Below are positions 21,110-32,880 of a stretch of DNA of 36,298 nt, in pieces (position 1 is the first letter of the stretch; the number at the start of each line of letters is the position of its first letter). The position numbers and the translations under genes were made by a program. A model generated the notes under the pieces. That model did not search any database, was not told the DNA's origin, and was given only the letters and a program-made list of their open reading frames with translations. This DNA comes from Reticulitermes lucifugus (lineage: Eukaryota > Arthropoda > Insecta > Blattodea > Rhinotermitidae), in contig JAKCWW010005035.1 of assembly GCA_026260175.1 (NCBI GenBank), forward strand, positions 2,046 to 38,343, in the 5' to 3' direction.

Positions 21110-23390
21110 TATACAAAGACATACAAGTACAGCAAATTCTGTCAAGGATGTGTGTGTATAGGTAAATACAATATTGCCAATTAAAATTGTTGAATGTGTT
21201 TAAAATATAAATCTGTTAACGAGACATTTTACAATTCTGAATTCTATCTTCCATTGCCGACAAACATTTATGTCCATTTTTGTCACCTTTATTTGAAGGC
21301 AATATCCCTGTGCTGTTTGGTTGGTGTTTATGCCATGGTGGACCACCGAGTGCTCAGTGGAAGATAATAGTTAAATATTATTTAACTATTAAAAGAAACA
21401 AGCTAGGCCTTAATTGATTAATCTTAAAATATTTTCTCTGAAAATTTCTTCTGCCTCTGTCTATGTTATTGTGTGCTCAGGAGCCTGTACGTGCACTGAC
21501 AGTTATTGGCTGCTTGTATGTGTGACTGTAATAATGTGTGGAGGCATATTATAAGGTGATATAATTCACTTCATCTGTTTCAGAGTGCACTAAGCTACGT
21601 TCCATATTATTCATGCATCAGACGTGCAAACACATCTAGTCATTTCCATGTGTATAGTTATGTAACTACTTCATAATCACCAGTGAATTCAGTAATGATA
21701 GTGAGATTTGAGGTTCTCACTATGGTGAATGTAATGTATGTTTAGGTTTCATAAAAGTCGGGGAACTTTGTGACTAGCTGAATGACCATTCGCTCGTCAA
21801 GGAGGACTCTGCTCTGTTGATAGTGTCTCTGTATCATTACTGTCTTCTGTAGTCATAATACAGGGTATGATTTTGGAGATTCCAACAAAAAATTGTATAT
21901 GTTTACAGTAGGAACTAAAACCTTCGTACAGATACGTTAATTTCATAAACAGTTTGGAAGTTTGAATTTTAAGCTGAAGAAAAATTGCAGTCTGATAATG
22001 AACTCTCTGTAACTTGTTCAATAACATACCTTCACTACACAGAATTACAAGATACTACTTTAAATACATCATTTCCACTTCTTCCTTAGTAATACTTGTC
22101 ATCTTACAGTTTGGTATGGACTTGACACAATTTAATACTGCCTGTACTGGTGTCATCGCTGATAACTAGGAGTTCATTTGTGCACAAAGTTTGATTGCAA
22201 TGTCCAAGACCAGAATCTTTTACCAGCACAGGGCATTTTTGAAATCTGTATCATAGCATGGGTCCAGTGACACTTCCATGCAGCGCAGGCGTCGCCTGCT
22301 GTGTGGGCCATGTTTGACAGATGTAATGTGTCACAGTTGACTTTCACAGACATGCATTTTAAAGACCTGCATTCATTTAGGAAAAACCACCTATAAATTA
22401 ATTTTTATATTTAGGAAACAAGGAAATTTACTGCAATATTAACACATGCTGCATAATCTCAGTTTTATTTTCTACAAAATGCCATTTATTTCGTAACTAT
22501 ATCTTCTTTTGTTCAAATAACAACATGTTTTTCATAAACCATGCACTAAAATTTACATACATACCCTGGTAGGATAAAGGTTAATGGAGCTCAACTTCAC
22601 GTACAAGTCTTACTCTGATATGCGTTTCAAAAACATTCTGAATAAATTAATCTGTAGACTGTCATTTGGGAAACCCTACTATACAGAGTCTGAGTGTCAA
22701 CTTTAAGAGATGATTCAGTGTTAACCTGTGCATCATGACATTTGTGCCTTAAAAGGCTGAGAGAAAGTGATTTCGGGAAAATATGTAACAAGGACACTGT
22801 GAGTGACAGCATCTTGAAAATCTTTTGTATTTCTTTGATATTGGTACCTGGTGTTGTAGTGACCTAGATGTGAACTTAATTAAACTTTTTCCTTTCTGCA
22901 TTAACTATGATAAAAAGTGAATATGCGTTGAAGATGACGGAAGAAACAAGAAACATTCGTTGGCACGTGTGTATGTGTGTGAGTGAGTTTGATGTTGATG
23001 GTGATTGAAAGGAGGCTTCTTTCTTGTCTAATAATTTGTTGAACACATTCACTATTGTTAGGAGAAAACAACCAACTAACAAAATAAGCTCACAAGTATA
23101 TTTTTGTTAACAAATTTGTATGGCACTTCACCCATCTGCTTGAATTGCGTAGGCCCAACTTAGCCCATATCTCATGAGCATAGAAATATGGGTGAAATTT
23201 GTCAAACCTACATGTCGACTGTAAAACATTTATACTAAGAAGGGAGAGGTCACAGCACTTTTTTCAAAATGGAGCAACAATATTTCATTTGAGATGTTTG
23301 CTCATTTTTGTTCTTGCTGTGACACGGTCTTGCATGATTTTAGATTCTCCCAGCAGCATTGCCAAGTATTCAGATCTTCTGGGATGTGAC
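21110..23390. other. no gene recognised
   Basis: AT-rich sequence with only short frames on both strands, none resembling a known protein. No repeat array or RNA gene seen. A short inverted tract, ttaaatattatttaactatt, is at about 21370. Confidence 0.6.
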
Positions 23391-23394
23391 ACTG

Positions 23395-23575
23395 TGTTGT
23401 TGGCTAAGTGGTTTCTGACGTGCAGTTCAGGAAGACTTTTTTTGGACTGTTTGATCCTGAATATGGGGCAATACATTCGTTTAAGACATTGGGCCCCCCA
23501 CCCAACAACACAGCATCGAATCCAAAAAGACTTGAACCCTGAAGCATTCTTGCTGTTAGTGTGTGTAATCTGACT
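23395..23575 (+). mobile_element. decayed dispersed-repeat fragment
   Basis: It shares tggactg(t/c)ttga(t/c)cctgaat with 3440-3459 in ph intron 2. The expected hairpin and GAAAC have been lost. No intact frame. Confidence 0.45.
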
Positions 23576-23579
23576 GAAC

Positions 23580-25510
23580 TTTTCCTTAGTTTTGTCAGGA
23601 AAGAGGGAACTAATCAGCAGATGTAACGTCTTTATGATGGAAGGCTTTGTTCATGTTGCATTATTTAATCTGGATGTCATAAACCTGAACAAAATAAGAG
23701 GACATTTAAACCGTTGTGTTAAATAAAACCCTCTACATGTCAGCTCCCAACAATTGTGAGAGAAGTGATAATGTACAAGGAGATTGTGTTGTGTTGTCAG
23801 TACAGACAAATCTGTTTATTTGATTTGGTGCACAAAAATGAGATGTGTGTGGTGATCTGCATCAAGCAGATTCAACTCAGAACTGGCTCTGTTTGTTACA
23901 TTCTATATATTTATATTACTTGTTACATTATTAGCTCTTTAGTTTATGTAAATGTATGAATGTATCCATGTGTGAATGTGTGTATAAACTGTACATGAAG
24001 CAACACCCCATGCTGTGTCATGTGGCTGTAACACCTCCTTAAGATTATATCTGAATCCTTGAGACAGCCTGAGGCCATTTTGAGAATAAGAATATTGTAA
24101 TGTGATGACATGGTCATTCTGGACACACATACTTGACAAACTTGGTGATTCATAAATTGATTTTAATCCTGTCTTCAGAGGACTCTGTGTTATTTTGTTA
24201 TTTATTCTTATGTCTTGGACACAAGCCAGCATCCAACATCAGACACTTTGAATATCCTTTTTTTTCCTGCCCACTAGCATGCTGGATGAGAATTTTGCAA
24301 GTCCCAGCTTCCATTCTGGCCATTGCCATAGGAAAGAACCAGCTAATTCCTTATAACCAGAAGAATTAGTTCTTCTGAAACCAAAGCCCACAGATGAATC
24401 TGAGGATGGAATTCAGCCTAATTCTGTTCACTAGTTTTGTTAAGATCCACTTTAAAATCAACCTCTCCTCTCCATCTCAGTCTTCCAATACGGTCATCTC
24501 CCTAAGATGTTTGTTTCTTTCTTCCATGTGATCAACATGTTGACTTCAGAGCATTGGCAGAAGTGTGTAAATTTTAAATCAGTAATTTGATTCATTTCTG
24601 ACTTTGTTCAAATATGTTCAGTTCACTTAGTTTTCAGCCATCTTCAAATTATGTTCTTTTGTTAGGATGATAGATCATGTTTCACAAACTTGTTTCATAT
24701 GCTGGCTGTATGTTGTGCAGGCATTACAGCTGTGGGTGTTACGTGTTTCAATTCTAATACTGTCACTGCCAAGTTCTGGCTGCCTGATTCATAGTACTGG
24801 GGTGTTTAAAATCGTCTGTTCCTGAATGATATATGTTAATGTAAAGATACAGTTAACTGCTGGCTAGTAAAGTTGTCTTGCTATGCATATCTTGTAGCGT
24901 AACATATTCATCACCATCATGGACTCTGGAGCAGCGGAGCAAATCACATTCAGGCAAATTATTTCCAGTGGACATATTTGTGATGAATATGTTTAGAATT
25001 TGAGACTGTTCAAGAAGGAAGAAGAAGGTTTGTCATAATGGTGTGATGGTGTTACTGTTGTCTGTGCAATTTTAGCATTAATCTGCAGAGAGTGGTGTGC
25101 GTGTGTTGAGTTTTATATTGAGCAAAACGAGTGTAAGGAAGCAGTATTTAAGAACTTCTTTAAGCTACCTGATTTGTATTTGCAGAAGTAATCTTTATTC
25201 TTTTGACATGTTTGTTTAGTTGTGTCTGTTAATGTGTTGGTTCGTACGGATGACATCACACACTGAGGGTGCAAGTATGCACTGAGATGCCACATGGTCT
25301 TAGCGTGCCGAGTTCAGGCCCTACTCAGAGCAGGTGTCGGTACTGCTCCTCCCAACTGCACGTTAGGAGTACACCCCTACTAGTGGTCTTCCTGTTCATC
25401 ATCATTGTGTCATTCAGTATCTCATGGATACTCCCAGCCTGTATTCTGTCATCCCACTGGGCACACAGGACCATGTTTGTAGGCATTCACTACAAGCAAG
25501 CAGTATTGTG
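23580..25510. other. no gene recognised
   Basis: Short frames only. A CTGAGGATGGAATTC string at about 24400 lacks the GAAA half of the hairpin motif. Nothing else stands out. Confidence 0.6.
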
Positions 25511-25524
25511 TTTGCTGTATGGTG

Positions 25525-26255
25525 ACTAGATGCAATGTGTATGCTGTAGAGTGACATGGCACACTGTGTGCTGTAGAGTGACTTAGATACACTGTGTATG
25601 TTGTAGAGTGACATGGTATCCTGTGTGCTGTAGAGTGACTTACATACACTGTAGGATGTAGAGTGACATGACACTTTGTGCTGTAGAGTGACTTAGATAC
25701 ACTGTGTATGCTGTAAAGTGACATGGAACACTGTGAGCTGTAGAGTGACTTAGATACACTGTAGGCTGTAGAGTGACATGACAGTGTGCTGTAGAGTGAC
25801 AGACACCCTGTGTATGCTGTAGAGTGACATGACACACTGTGTGCTGTAGAGTGACTAGATACACAGTGTATGCTATGGAGTGACATGGCACACTGCTGTA
25901 GAGTGAGTAAATACACTGTGTATGCTGTAGAGTGATGCACACCATGTGCTGTTAGTGACTTGTCACATTGGATATGCTGTAGAATGACTTGATTGACACT
26001 GTATGGTGTAGTGTGATGACACACTATGCTATAGAGTGATTTGAAACAGAGAGTGATTTATTACACTATGCTCTAGAGTGATTTGACACACTGTATGTTG
26101 TAGAGTGACTTGGAACACTGCTGTGGAGCGACTTGCCAGACTACACTAGCGTGATTTAGATATACTGTATGCTGTAGTGACTTCACATTCTGTATTCTGT
26201 AGAGTGATTTGACACTGTGTGACATAGGGCTTAATGCACTGTGTGCTGTTTAGTG
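25525..26255. repeat. diverged minisatellite, roughly 27-30 bp units
   Basis: Repeated gctgtagagtgac followed by alternating tagatacactgtgta and atggcacactgtgt gives an irregular two-unit period of about 57 bases. Units vary in length and sequence and decay towards 26250. It is continuous with the uniform array that follows. Confidence 0.9.
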
Positions 26256-26545
26256 TCTTGACACAGTGTGTGCTGGAGAGTTACTAGACACATTGTGTGC
26301 TGGAGAGTGACTAGACACATTGTGTGTTGGAGAGTGACTAGGCACATTGTGTGCTGGAGAGTGACTAGACCCATTGTGTGTTGGAGAGTGACTAGACACA
26401 TTGTGTGGTGGAGAGTGACTAGACACACTGTGTGCTGGAGAGTGACTAGACACATTGTGTGTTGGAGAGTGACTTGACACACTGTGTGCTGTTTAGTGAC
26501 TTGACACACTGTGTGCTGGAGAGTGACTAGACACTTTGTGTAAGC
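26256..26545. repeat. uniform 27-bp minisatellite, about 10 units
   Basis: Unit gtgctggagagtgactagac plus acattgt, 27 bp. Because 27 is a multiple of three, frames stay open on both strands (repeated CWRVTRHIV on plus, VTLQHTMCL on minus); these are not genes. Units are nearly identical, unlike the older array before it. Confidence 0.93.
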
Positions 26546-26549
26546 AATT

Positions 26550-27415
26550 TGATTTCTTCTTGTCGCAGTATATTTCAAACAGGTCTTTAGCCATCCTGTA
26601 TTTTAAACTGAATCCTCTTTTATTTTTGAGGAATCGTTTTAAAGTTAGTTTTTTTATCATAAGTATATTACATCTCACTTTAAGTAGGCATGGTCGAGGT
26701 TACCATCCACATGTGTGTGCCAGTTTTTTTGGTTTGGCCAATATTCTGCTTTTTACATTTTGATAAGCATGCGTTTCCAACTATAATTTTGTATTAGTGG
26801 CTGGCGTACAAAGATCAGAGATATTATAAGTGATCATAGTCGGCAAATCATCATTGTCATTGTCGTCATTATCATCATCCCATATTTTGAGTTAAGAAGA
26901 TTGCGTATTCAGTTTGTGGAAGTCCTGAACAAGTTCAGGCACTTGTCCTGTTGTGCCTCTTCATAAGTTTGCTATATTAATGCATTAATGCTGTGACAGC
27001 TGGGTGCCTGCACCTGTTGGTGGTCACCTTGCTACAGTAGACACTGCGGTGTGCATTTGTTAAACTAAATTAAGGTGCGAGATGTGTGATACGTTTTGTT
27101 AAAATTGTCAATATTTGTCTTGCAGCATGTTTAATGTATAGTTGGTTGTGTTCTGTGTTTTGTACCTTGTGGTTTCAGGGTGGTTACCAGTATTTCAGAG
27201 TAATTTGTTGTGTTCATCTTCAGGACAAAATGGAGGTAACAGGCTTCTGTGAAATTGTCATCTCAAATCTCATGTCTAGCATTGTCATCATTTTTGTTAT
27301 TCCTAAGAGGAGCACACGACATTCACAGTCTTCCATCAGGCCCTGTTTTTGGCCAATTTTACAACTTTTTACTGAGTTTCTTCCCTGATTTCTGTTGCCC
27401 AAGTTCTTGATATTC
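26550..27415. other. no gene recognised
   Basis: AT-rich, with an imperfect (ATC/GTC)n tract at about 26847-26880. No protein similarity recognised. Confidence 0.6.
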
Positions 27416-27419
27416 TTCT

Positions 27420-27610
27420 GATATTTCCACTGTCTTCATCAGTTCAGCCCACTGTGTGCCCATTCCTACAATTTTTTTTCCTGTCTTCAGCATTAGGTCA
27501 ACCCATTTACATCTCTTGACTTTCACTGTAATTTCTTCCCTTCATACGTTTCTGTAAACAGCTGTTCATTGGAGATTAATTCTGTCAATCTTATGTTTAG
27601 AATTCTTCTG
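27420..27610 (-). pseudogene. possible LINE ORF2 relic, a different family
   Basis: The minus-strand frame gives RILNIRLTELISNEQLF, close to the LRRILNI..W...ISNEEL block found near the C terminus of another group of non-LTR retrotransposon ORFs (from memory). It is short and interrupted by stops. Confidence 0.4.
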
Positions 27611-27669
27611 AAGTAGATGTTGAGAAATGTTTGTTAGTTATTGTAAAGAATTTGAATGAACCAGAGTTT

Positions 27670-27775
27670 GAATCCTGGCACTCACCCCAACTAGTGCTGA
27701 GGTTAAGAACAAGTGCAGCTATACCTTCACTCTTCCTGTATGCCTTTGCAGCGTGCGTGGCGACGACTTTACCCT
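27670..27775 (+). mobile_element. possible SINE tail fragment
   Basis: gaacaagtgcagctatacct then tcactcttcct resembles the gtagagctatacctctactc body of the SINEs at 1048 and 18911. No head or target duplication. Confidence 0.3.
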
Positions 27776-27779
27776 ACCA

Positions 27780-28570
27780 TCACATCAAACTTCATTGCAG
27801 ACTCCTAGCCCTGTAATTTATCGCGTCACTTGTATCTTGTTTCAGTTTGCCAACTTGTAATAGTGTACTGACATTCCATTATACAGTTTGTATTTTATGT
27901 TTAAATTTGAAGGTTGACACGACAGAATTGCTCTGGCACTTGCTTTTTGTTTCTTTAATGTTTAAATTTAAGAGGTGTGGATTCTTTGGCTGCTGTGCCT
28001 TCAGCCCTGTGGTGGGATTTCCATATTACCTGCTAGACAGGTGTTCTGTGTCTCCAGTCTGAGCTATCCCCTCTGACCTTAAGGAGCACGGGTGACCTTA
28101 CCAGGAACAGGCTCCAGTTGACATTTTTTTCAGGTTTAGTGACGAACACAGGCCCCTTTCTATTGCTGGAGGACAGCAGTGCCATATGGTGGGGCGTTCG
28201 TGTGTAAAGAGACAGTCATAAACTGTGAAACACATGCCATGGTATAAAGAAGACCTGATGTAGCTGCCAAAAATTTTTTCCTTTAAATTTCCTTTTCCTT
28301 TATTCCTGAAGCCCGATTTTCTATATTTTTTTGTCCATTTTTTAGGTGCCATTCATGTCAGCAGTCGACACAACTGTTAGCTACTGATTCGTCCTGTACT
28401 GCTCGAGGTTAGTATAGGAGAAACAGAAGAAGAAAATAAGTCTTTGCACCACAGATGAGTTAGTTAGGTACACAGCGAAGATGACTGTATAGAGGGTGAG
28501 GGGAGTACATGGTGCTAGCATCAGAGTGAGGGGAAGGCATGGTTTGTATGTTGGTCATCTCATTATGTTG
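27780..28570. other. no gene recognised
   Basis: Short frames on both strands without recognisable similarity; T-rich stretch at 28265-28345. Confidence 0.55.
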
Positions 28571-28574
28571 ATCG

Positions 28575-28806
28575 CAATAATGAAGGCATTTGGTACCATC
28601 AAACATAACTAGTGTATATTATATACTTTATTCTGGAAACGTTCCTTTATTATTGCATTCAACATAACAGGATGACAAACATAAAATTTGTGATTGCTAG
28701 TCAAGCCAGTAACATCTATCAGTAACCATATTGTGTCGAAACATGTTGCCAGAATAAAGCATATAATATACACTGTTTGACCATAATTAATTCCTTCATT
28801 ACAGTA
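28575..28806. mobile_element. inverted-repeat element
   Basis: Inner arms: agtgtatattatatacttta (28611 on) and the complement of taaagcatataatatacact (to 28774) differ at one base in 20 and continue into ttctgg. Outer parts aatgaagg and tcaaac also recur inverted. The right arm carries tgtcgaaacatgttgccag followed by an AATAAA, similar to the hairpin-motif element ends elsewhere in the window. Confidence 0.65.
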
Positions 28807-28809
28807 AGG

Positions 28810-30170
28810 CATGGTGCTAGCATCAGGCTGGTACAGCAGGAAGATGCAATGAGGAGAAGGGATGCCTGTAAAATTATGGAGACATTCTGAATGAATTTGA
28901 GGGGAAGGGGGCATTGTTGCAGGCCCAATTTGGTTTATCTAGTATTAAATCAAGAGTATGTGAGATTTGCAGTTGTCATGGTGAATATGAGAGTTGTGGT
29001 GTTTTGGGATATGACACAATGTGGCCTGGAGGAATAGCTTCCTGTATCTTCAGGGCACACGACTGTGAATCTGCTTCATGCTTATCAAGTGTTGTGATGT
29101 CAGGTGTGCAGGAAGGGTGGGAGTGGCTTTTCCTTGACATCCACGTGCCTGTCTTCATGTAATCATTGTTTGGGTGTAACTGTTAAAACTTCAGCAGATG
29201 AGACATGAAGCAGGTGTGAGAGGGATGGAGAGACATACTGCTTGTGGTAAGGAAGAGAGATGTGGTATCTGATGTGACCTAGATACTCGTATTCAGATTC
29301 TGAAATGAATCGTTGATGTAGGGTGCAAGGAGTTTGGTGCTGCGTTTAGAATGTCCCAGATTGTTATGTACTTTTTTATTTTCTTTTGGCATCCTCAGTG
29401 TGTGAAGTCTCCATCTTCTATATGATACCTAGGGAATGTTGAGGCAGGGGTATATTAATTTTGAACTGACTGTGTGACGAGGAAACATAGTCACTGTCAT
29501 ATCCTCTTGGGCACTGCCGAACCAGTTACAATTGAAAAAGCAAGACGTCTCGATGAGAAGCAAAACTGTGTGTGTGTGAGTGTAACAAAATGCTTGGACA
29601 TAATCACTGCACAAGTAACTATATGGTGTTTTATAGAGGGAAAAATAGCCACAAAGTTTAGGCTAAAAATATTTGAATTGGAATAACATATAATTTGGAG
29701 ATGACAACATTGATTTGTGTACCCATAGTCTTGCTCTAAAAGAATGCTGTGAGTAATCAGCCTGTACTGTAAATACTTTCATTGATTGTTATTGAGTATT
29801 GTGTGGGGAAACAAATCAAACGTAACCAGTAGGAGTGTACCACCCTTCACTGCTTTATATAGCTTCATTTTATGTTTGTTTATTTTGAGAGTAATATTTG
29901 TGGATCAGCTCACTCACTGCCTATGAAACCAGAAGGGACATTTTTACTAAGTTAATTATTGTGAAATATATATATATATAAAAAAGAGGAAAAAAACAAA
30001 AATAGATTTTGTATGAAATACACTTTCTTAGTGGTATGAACTACAGCTGTCTTTTGAGTCTTGAAATGCTTCCTTCACAATCCTCAAATGACCATCCCTG
30101 TAGTGTTTCTTTGAACAGTATTTTGTCTTTGTGGTTGGGCATGAAACAAGAACAGAGCGACTGAAAACAA
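28810..30170. other. no gene recognised
   Basis: Short frames only. A small (AT)n tract is at about 29966-29980 and a short (GT)n at about 29567. Confidence 0.6.
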
Positions 30171-30174
30171 AGTA

Positions 30175-30469
30175 CAGTAGTCCCTCTGTAATCCGGACTG
30201 TATGGGGGAACAGTGGTCTGGATTACCTGGGAATTGGGGCCACCGAGGTGAAACTCTGTGGTACAGGTAACATACAAACAATCATCAGTCGATACTAAAT
30301 TAAAACTCAAAGTGGAAATACTATACCTAACAATATATGTTGTTGTTGATTATGATGATGCTAATAATAATAATAATGTACTGTAATAATTTCAGTGGGA
30401 AATACAGGGCTATAGTTTGTCCAAAATTGTCCGGACCACCCAAGGATCTGGATTACACAGGAACCACTG
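30175..30469. mobile_element. TA-flanked MITE, pogo/Tigger-like
   Basis: The left end CAGTAGTCCCTCTGTAATCC and the reverse complement of the right end, CAGTGGTTCCTGTGTAATCC, are 16 of 20 identical. TA lies at both borders (30173-30174, 30470-30471). The start CAGT and the aatccgga wording are those of pogo/Tigger ends (established pattern). The middle holds a short (AAT)n tract. No transposase. Confidence 0.87.
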
Positions 30470-30593
30470 TACTGTGGGATTGGGAAATAGACTTACATAG
30501 AACCACATGATGCTTGGTACTTTTGCCTGGTATTGTTTAGTTAACTGAGTCACAGTTTGCAAGGGACTGGACACACAGCATGCATTTGAACTG

Positions 30594-31190
30594 TTACCCC
30601 TTGGATTACTGACTGGGTACAGAGTGTACCCAGGTTTGGTCTTTTCTTCAACATTTTTCAGTGGTATAGATTAACAGTCTTACCAATTTTTGTATTTGTT
30701 CTTTGAAGTCCTCGTAACACAAAATTAACATTATGCAGTGAGTGTATTGCTTTTTTAATATGCTATATTTTTTAAATCTGACTGGACCATTTTGTACCCA
30801 TGTTAGTTCTATCTGACCAACAGTCAAGGACAGAGAAAGATACTGGAAATGTTGCCAGTGCTCAGAATGGGTGTGCAAGGACCACCCTATCAAGACAATT
30901 CAAATAACATGCAACAGTGGCAAGGAACAATCATAATGCAGACAAATTTTCATTCATATTTCTGTTCTAAACTGTATTTTTTGTTTTGAAAAATTTTGGC
31001 ATTTCATTCTGCATAGTTGCATCAGAAATGAAAAATTTGAATCAACGTAATTTTTTTTTGTCTGAGTCTTAAGAAACAAACTTTGAAAGAAAAAAATGTT
31101 GCAAAAATAATTAAAAAATATGGGTACAAAGTGTACCCAGTAGCTACAGTAAAAGTTGAAGGTTTTATTGCTCTGTAATAGAAGGGTTGA
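30594..31190. mobile_element. possible piggyBac-like non-autonomous element
   Basis: The left end reads TTAC-CCCTTGGATTAC and the reverse complement of the right end TCAA-CCCTTCTATTAC. Inside each lies a palindrome, gggtacagagtgtaccc (30612) and gggtacaaagtgtaccc (31121). The TTAA target would be decayed at both ends. Tentative. Confidence 0.35.
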
Positions 31191-31199
31191 AATTGAATA

Positions 31200-31950
31200 C
31201 AGAATTTTGTATTGGAATGTGATGATAAGTGGACACTTGTCAAACAGATGAGGGGACTAGCATGGACCTTAACAGTGGAATGGAGCAAGATGGGAATCTG
31301 TACCATCAGTCTCATCACAGAATTTGATATTGATATCCATGAAACATTGCACAGATTTCTGTAGCGATTTATGCTGACTTGCTTCCAATTTTGTTTCAGC
31401 TGCAGAACAGTCAGACCATCCTTTTGGGACATCAGTATTTCCCCTGACCTTTTCACAACATCTAGACAGTAGATTTTGCTTCTTTATTACAACATTCAAA
31501 TGAAATTTGGGGTACATGTTTGCTTCTGGGTTCTGACACTCTGTAATAGTGGAAAAGGTTGCTTATGTTTTGGTGAAACATACTGCCTCCTCCTCCTTCA
31601 GGGTAGAAGTTTTCATAGTGTGTTCCCTGAAGATGGAGGTAGTTCAAACCCATAACATTAAATACCAAAATTGTATATGAACTGAGATTGTGGTCTTCTA
31701 GGGTTACACAGTGTGGTCTGGTTTTAAATGGCACCAACAAATTGGGGGAATGTTTCTGTCAGAATGCATAGCTTCACACCCCAGAAGACTTTTATTCACC
31801 ACCCTCCAACCTAAAATCGTATGTATATGGATTGCCATAGAAACCTGAAATTAACACATCTGATACTCAGATCACTGGCAAAGGGAATTTCATGTTTTAT
31901 AAAATGATTCAAATTTCACATTCCGTCAGTTGCTAAGATTATGTGATGTC
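31200..31950. other. no gene; decayed repeat on minus strand
   Basis: At about 31470-31610 (minus strand) a degenerate copy of the CTGAAGGAGGAGG...ACCAAAAC type motif is followed by text like a known arthropod repeat. Elsewhere only short frames. Confidence 0.45.
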
Positions 31951-31954
31951 CCTG

Positions 31955-32141
31955 ATGAATAAATGAATAAGGTGCATTGGTGGAATGATACTGACAAGGG
32001 AAAGGTGATATGTTTGGGGAATACATGTCCCATTGACATTTTGTTCACAACAAAATTGACGTGGATTGGCACCAGATCAAACCTGGCTCTCCGCAGTGAG
32101 AGGACAGGGGCTAAGCACCTGAGCAATCGCACTACCACACC
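31955..32141 (-). mobile_element. second tRNA-like SINE family
   Basis: Read on the minus strand it starts ggtgtggtagtgcgattgct, then ctgcggagagccaggtttga about 50 bases on, a tRNA-like A/B box layout. Its spurious translation (LRRARFDLVPIHVNFVVNKM) belongs to a repeat often seen in animal genomes. The head differs from the gggccgggatag SINEs. Confidence 0.55.
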
Positions 32142-32144
32142 ATT

Positions 32145-32880
32145 TCGAGGTATTCAAGATGAATACACATTTCTTATTAAACATCATACTTGTCTGTTGA
32201 ACAGTGACATATGTTATCTACTTCTGTTGACAGATGGTATTATTGTCTAGACAGCAATGTATATGTTATACTTCCTATGGTCCTTGTGTTTCCATGTATT
32301 TCCTATCCATTGTTGGTATTCACTTTTATGGTTTCTCACTTAAAATGATCACATTACAAGATGTTAAGAAGGCAGTCATTGCAGTGGGGATCCTGAGAGG
32401 GCTTCTGGAAAATATAATTTAGTTTGTTGCAGGAATATTTCTTTGTGCGTAATATGTATGACATTTCAGAGGATGACTTTTCTGTGCTAGAAAAAATGAA
32501 ATGTATAATCTGTGTGCTCTCTTTAAGATTAAGGCTAGTATTATTATGTGATACGGGTTATGACAGAGCTAGAGAAGGTAATATTGATAAGAACAGGGAT
32601 CAGAAGACAACATGATAAACAGAAGAAGCCTTATAATGAATGCATTGGTGAGTCAAAAGTAGATATGTATTCGACAGAGTAAAAAATTCAGTTGCTGGCA
32701 ATACAGGAATGTAACACTATGTGTAGGCATAGTTTGTTTCTATCTTGTAAGCAGGGATATATACATAACTGAAAAATGTTTAAAGGAAGTTACAGGGATG
32801 TATTTTTGTATGAGTTGAAGTATCTGTATGAATACTTTCATTTTCTCGCAGTTAACACACAATTCGTTAACTTGCAATAG
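32145..32880. other. no gene recognised
   Basis: AT-rich, short frames only. Confidence 0.6.

Noticed and set aside
24395..24425. Another copy of the CTGANGA...GAAA hairpin motif
   Set aside because: CTGAGGATGGAATTC is present but no pairing partner or GAAA follows.
25449..26024. 191-residue minus-strand ORF
   Set aside because: It is the translation of the minisatellite (repeated CHSTAYTVYLSHSTAHS-like text), open by chance of unit content, with no protein similarity.
26231..26578. Repeated plus and minus ORFs over the 27-bp array
   Set aside because: A 27-bp unit without stops keeps any frame open; no start context, no splice support.
28098..28352. Basic minus-strand ORF (84 residues)
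   Set aside because: Lysine-rich start comes from an A/T-rich tract; no similarity, splice signals or codon pattern support it.
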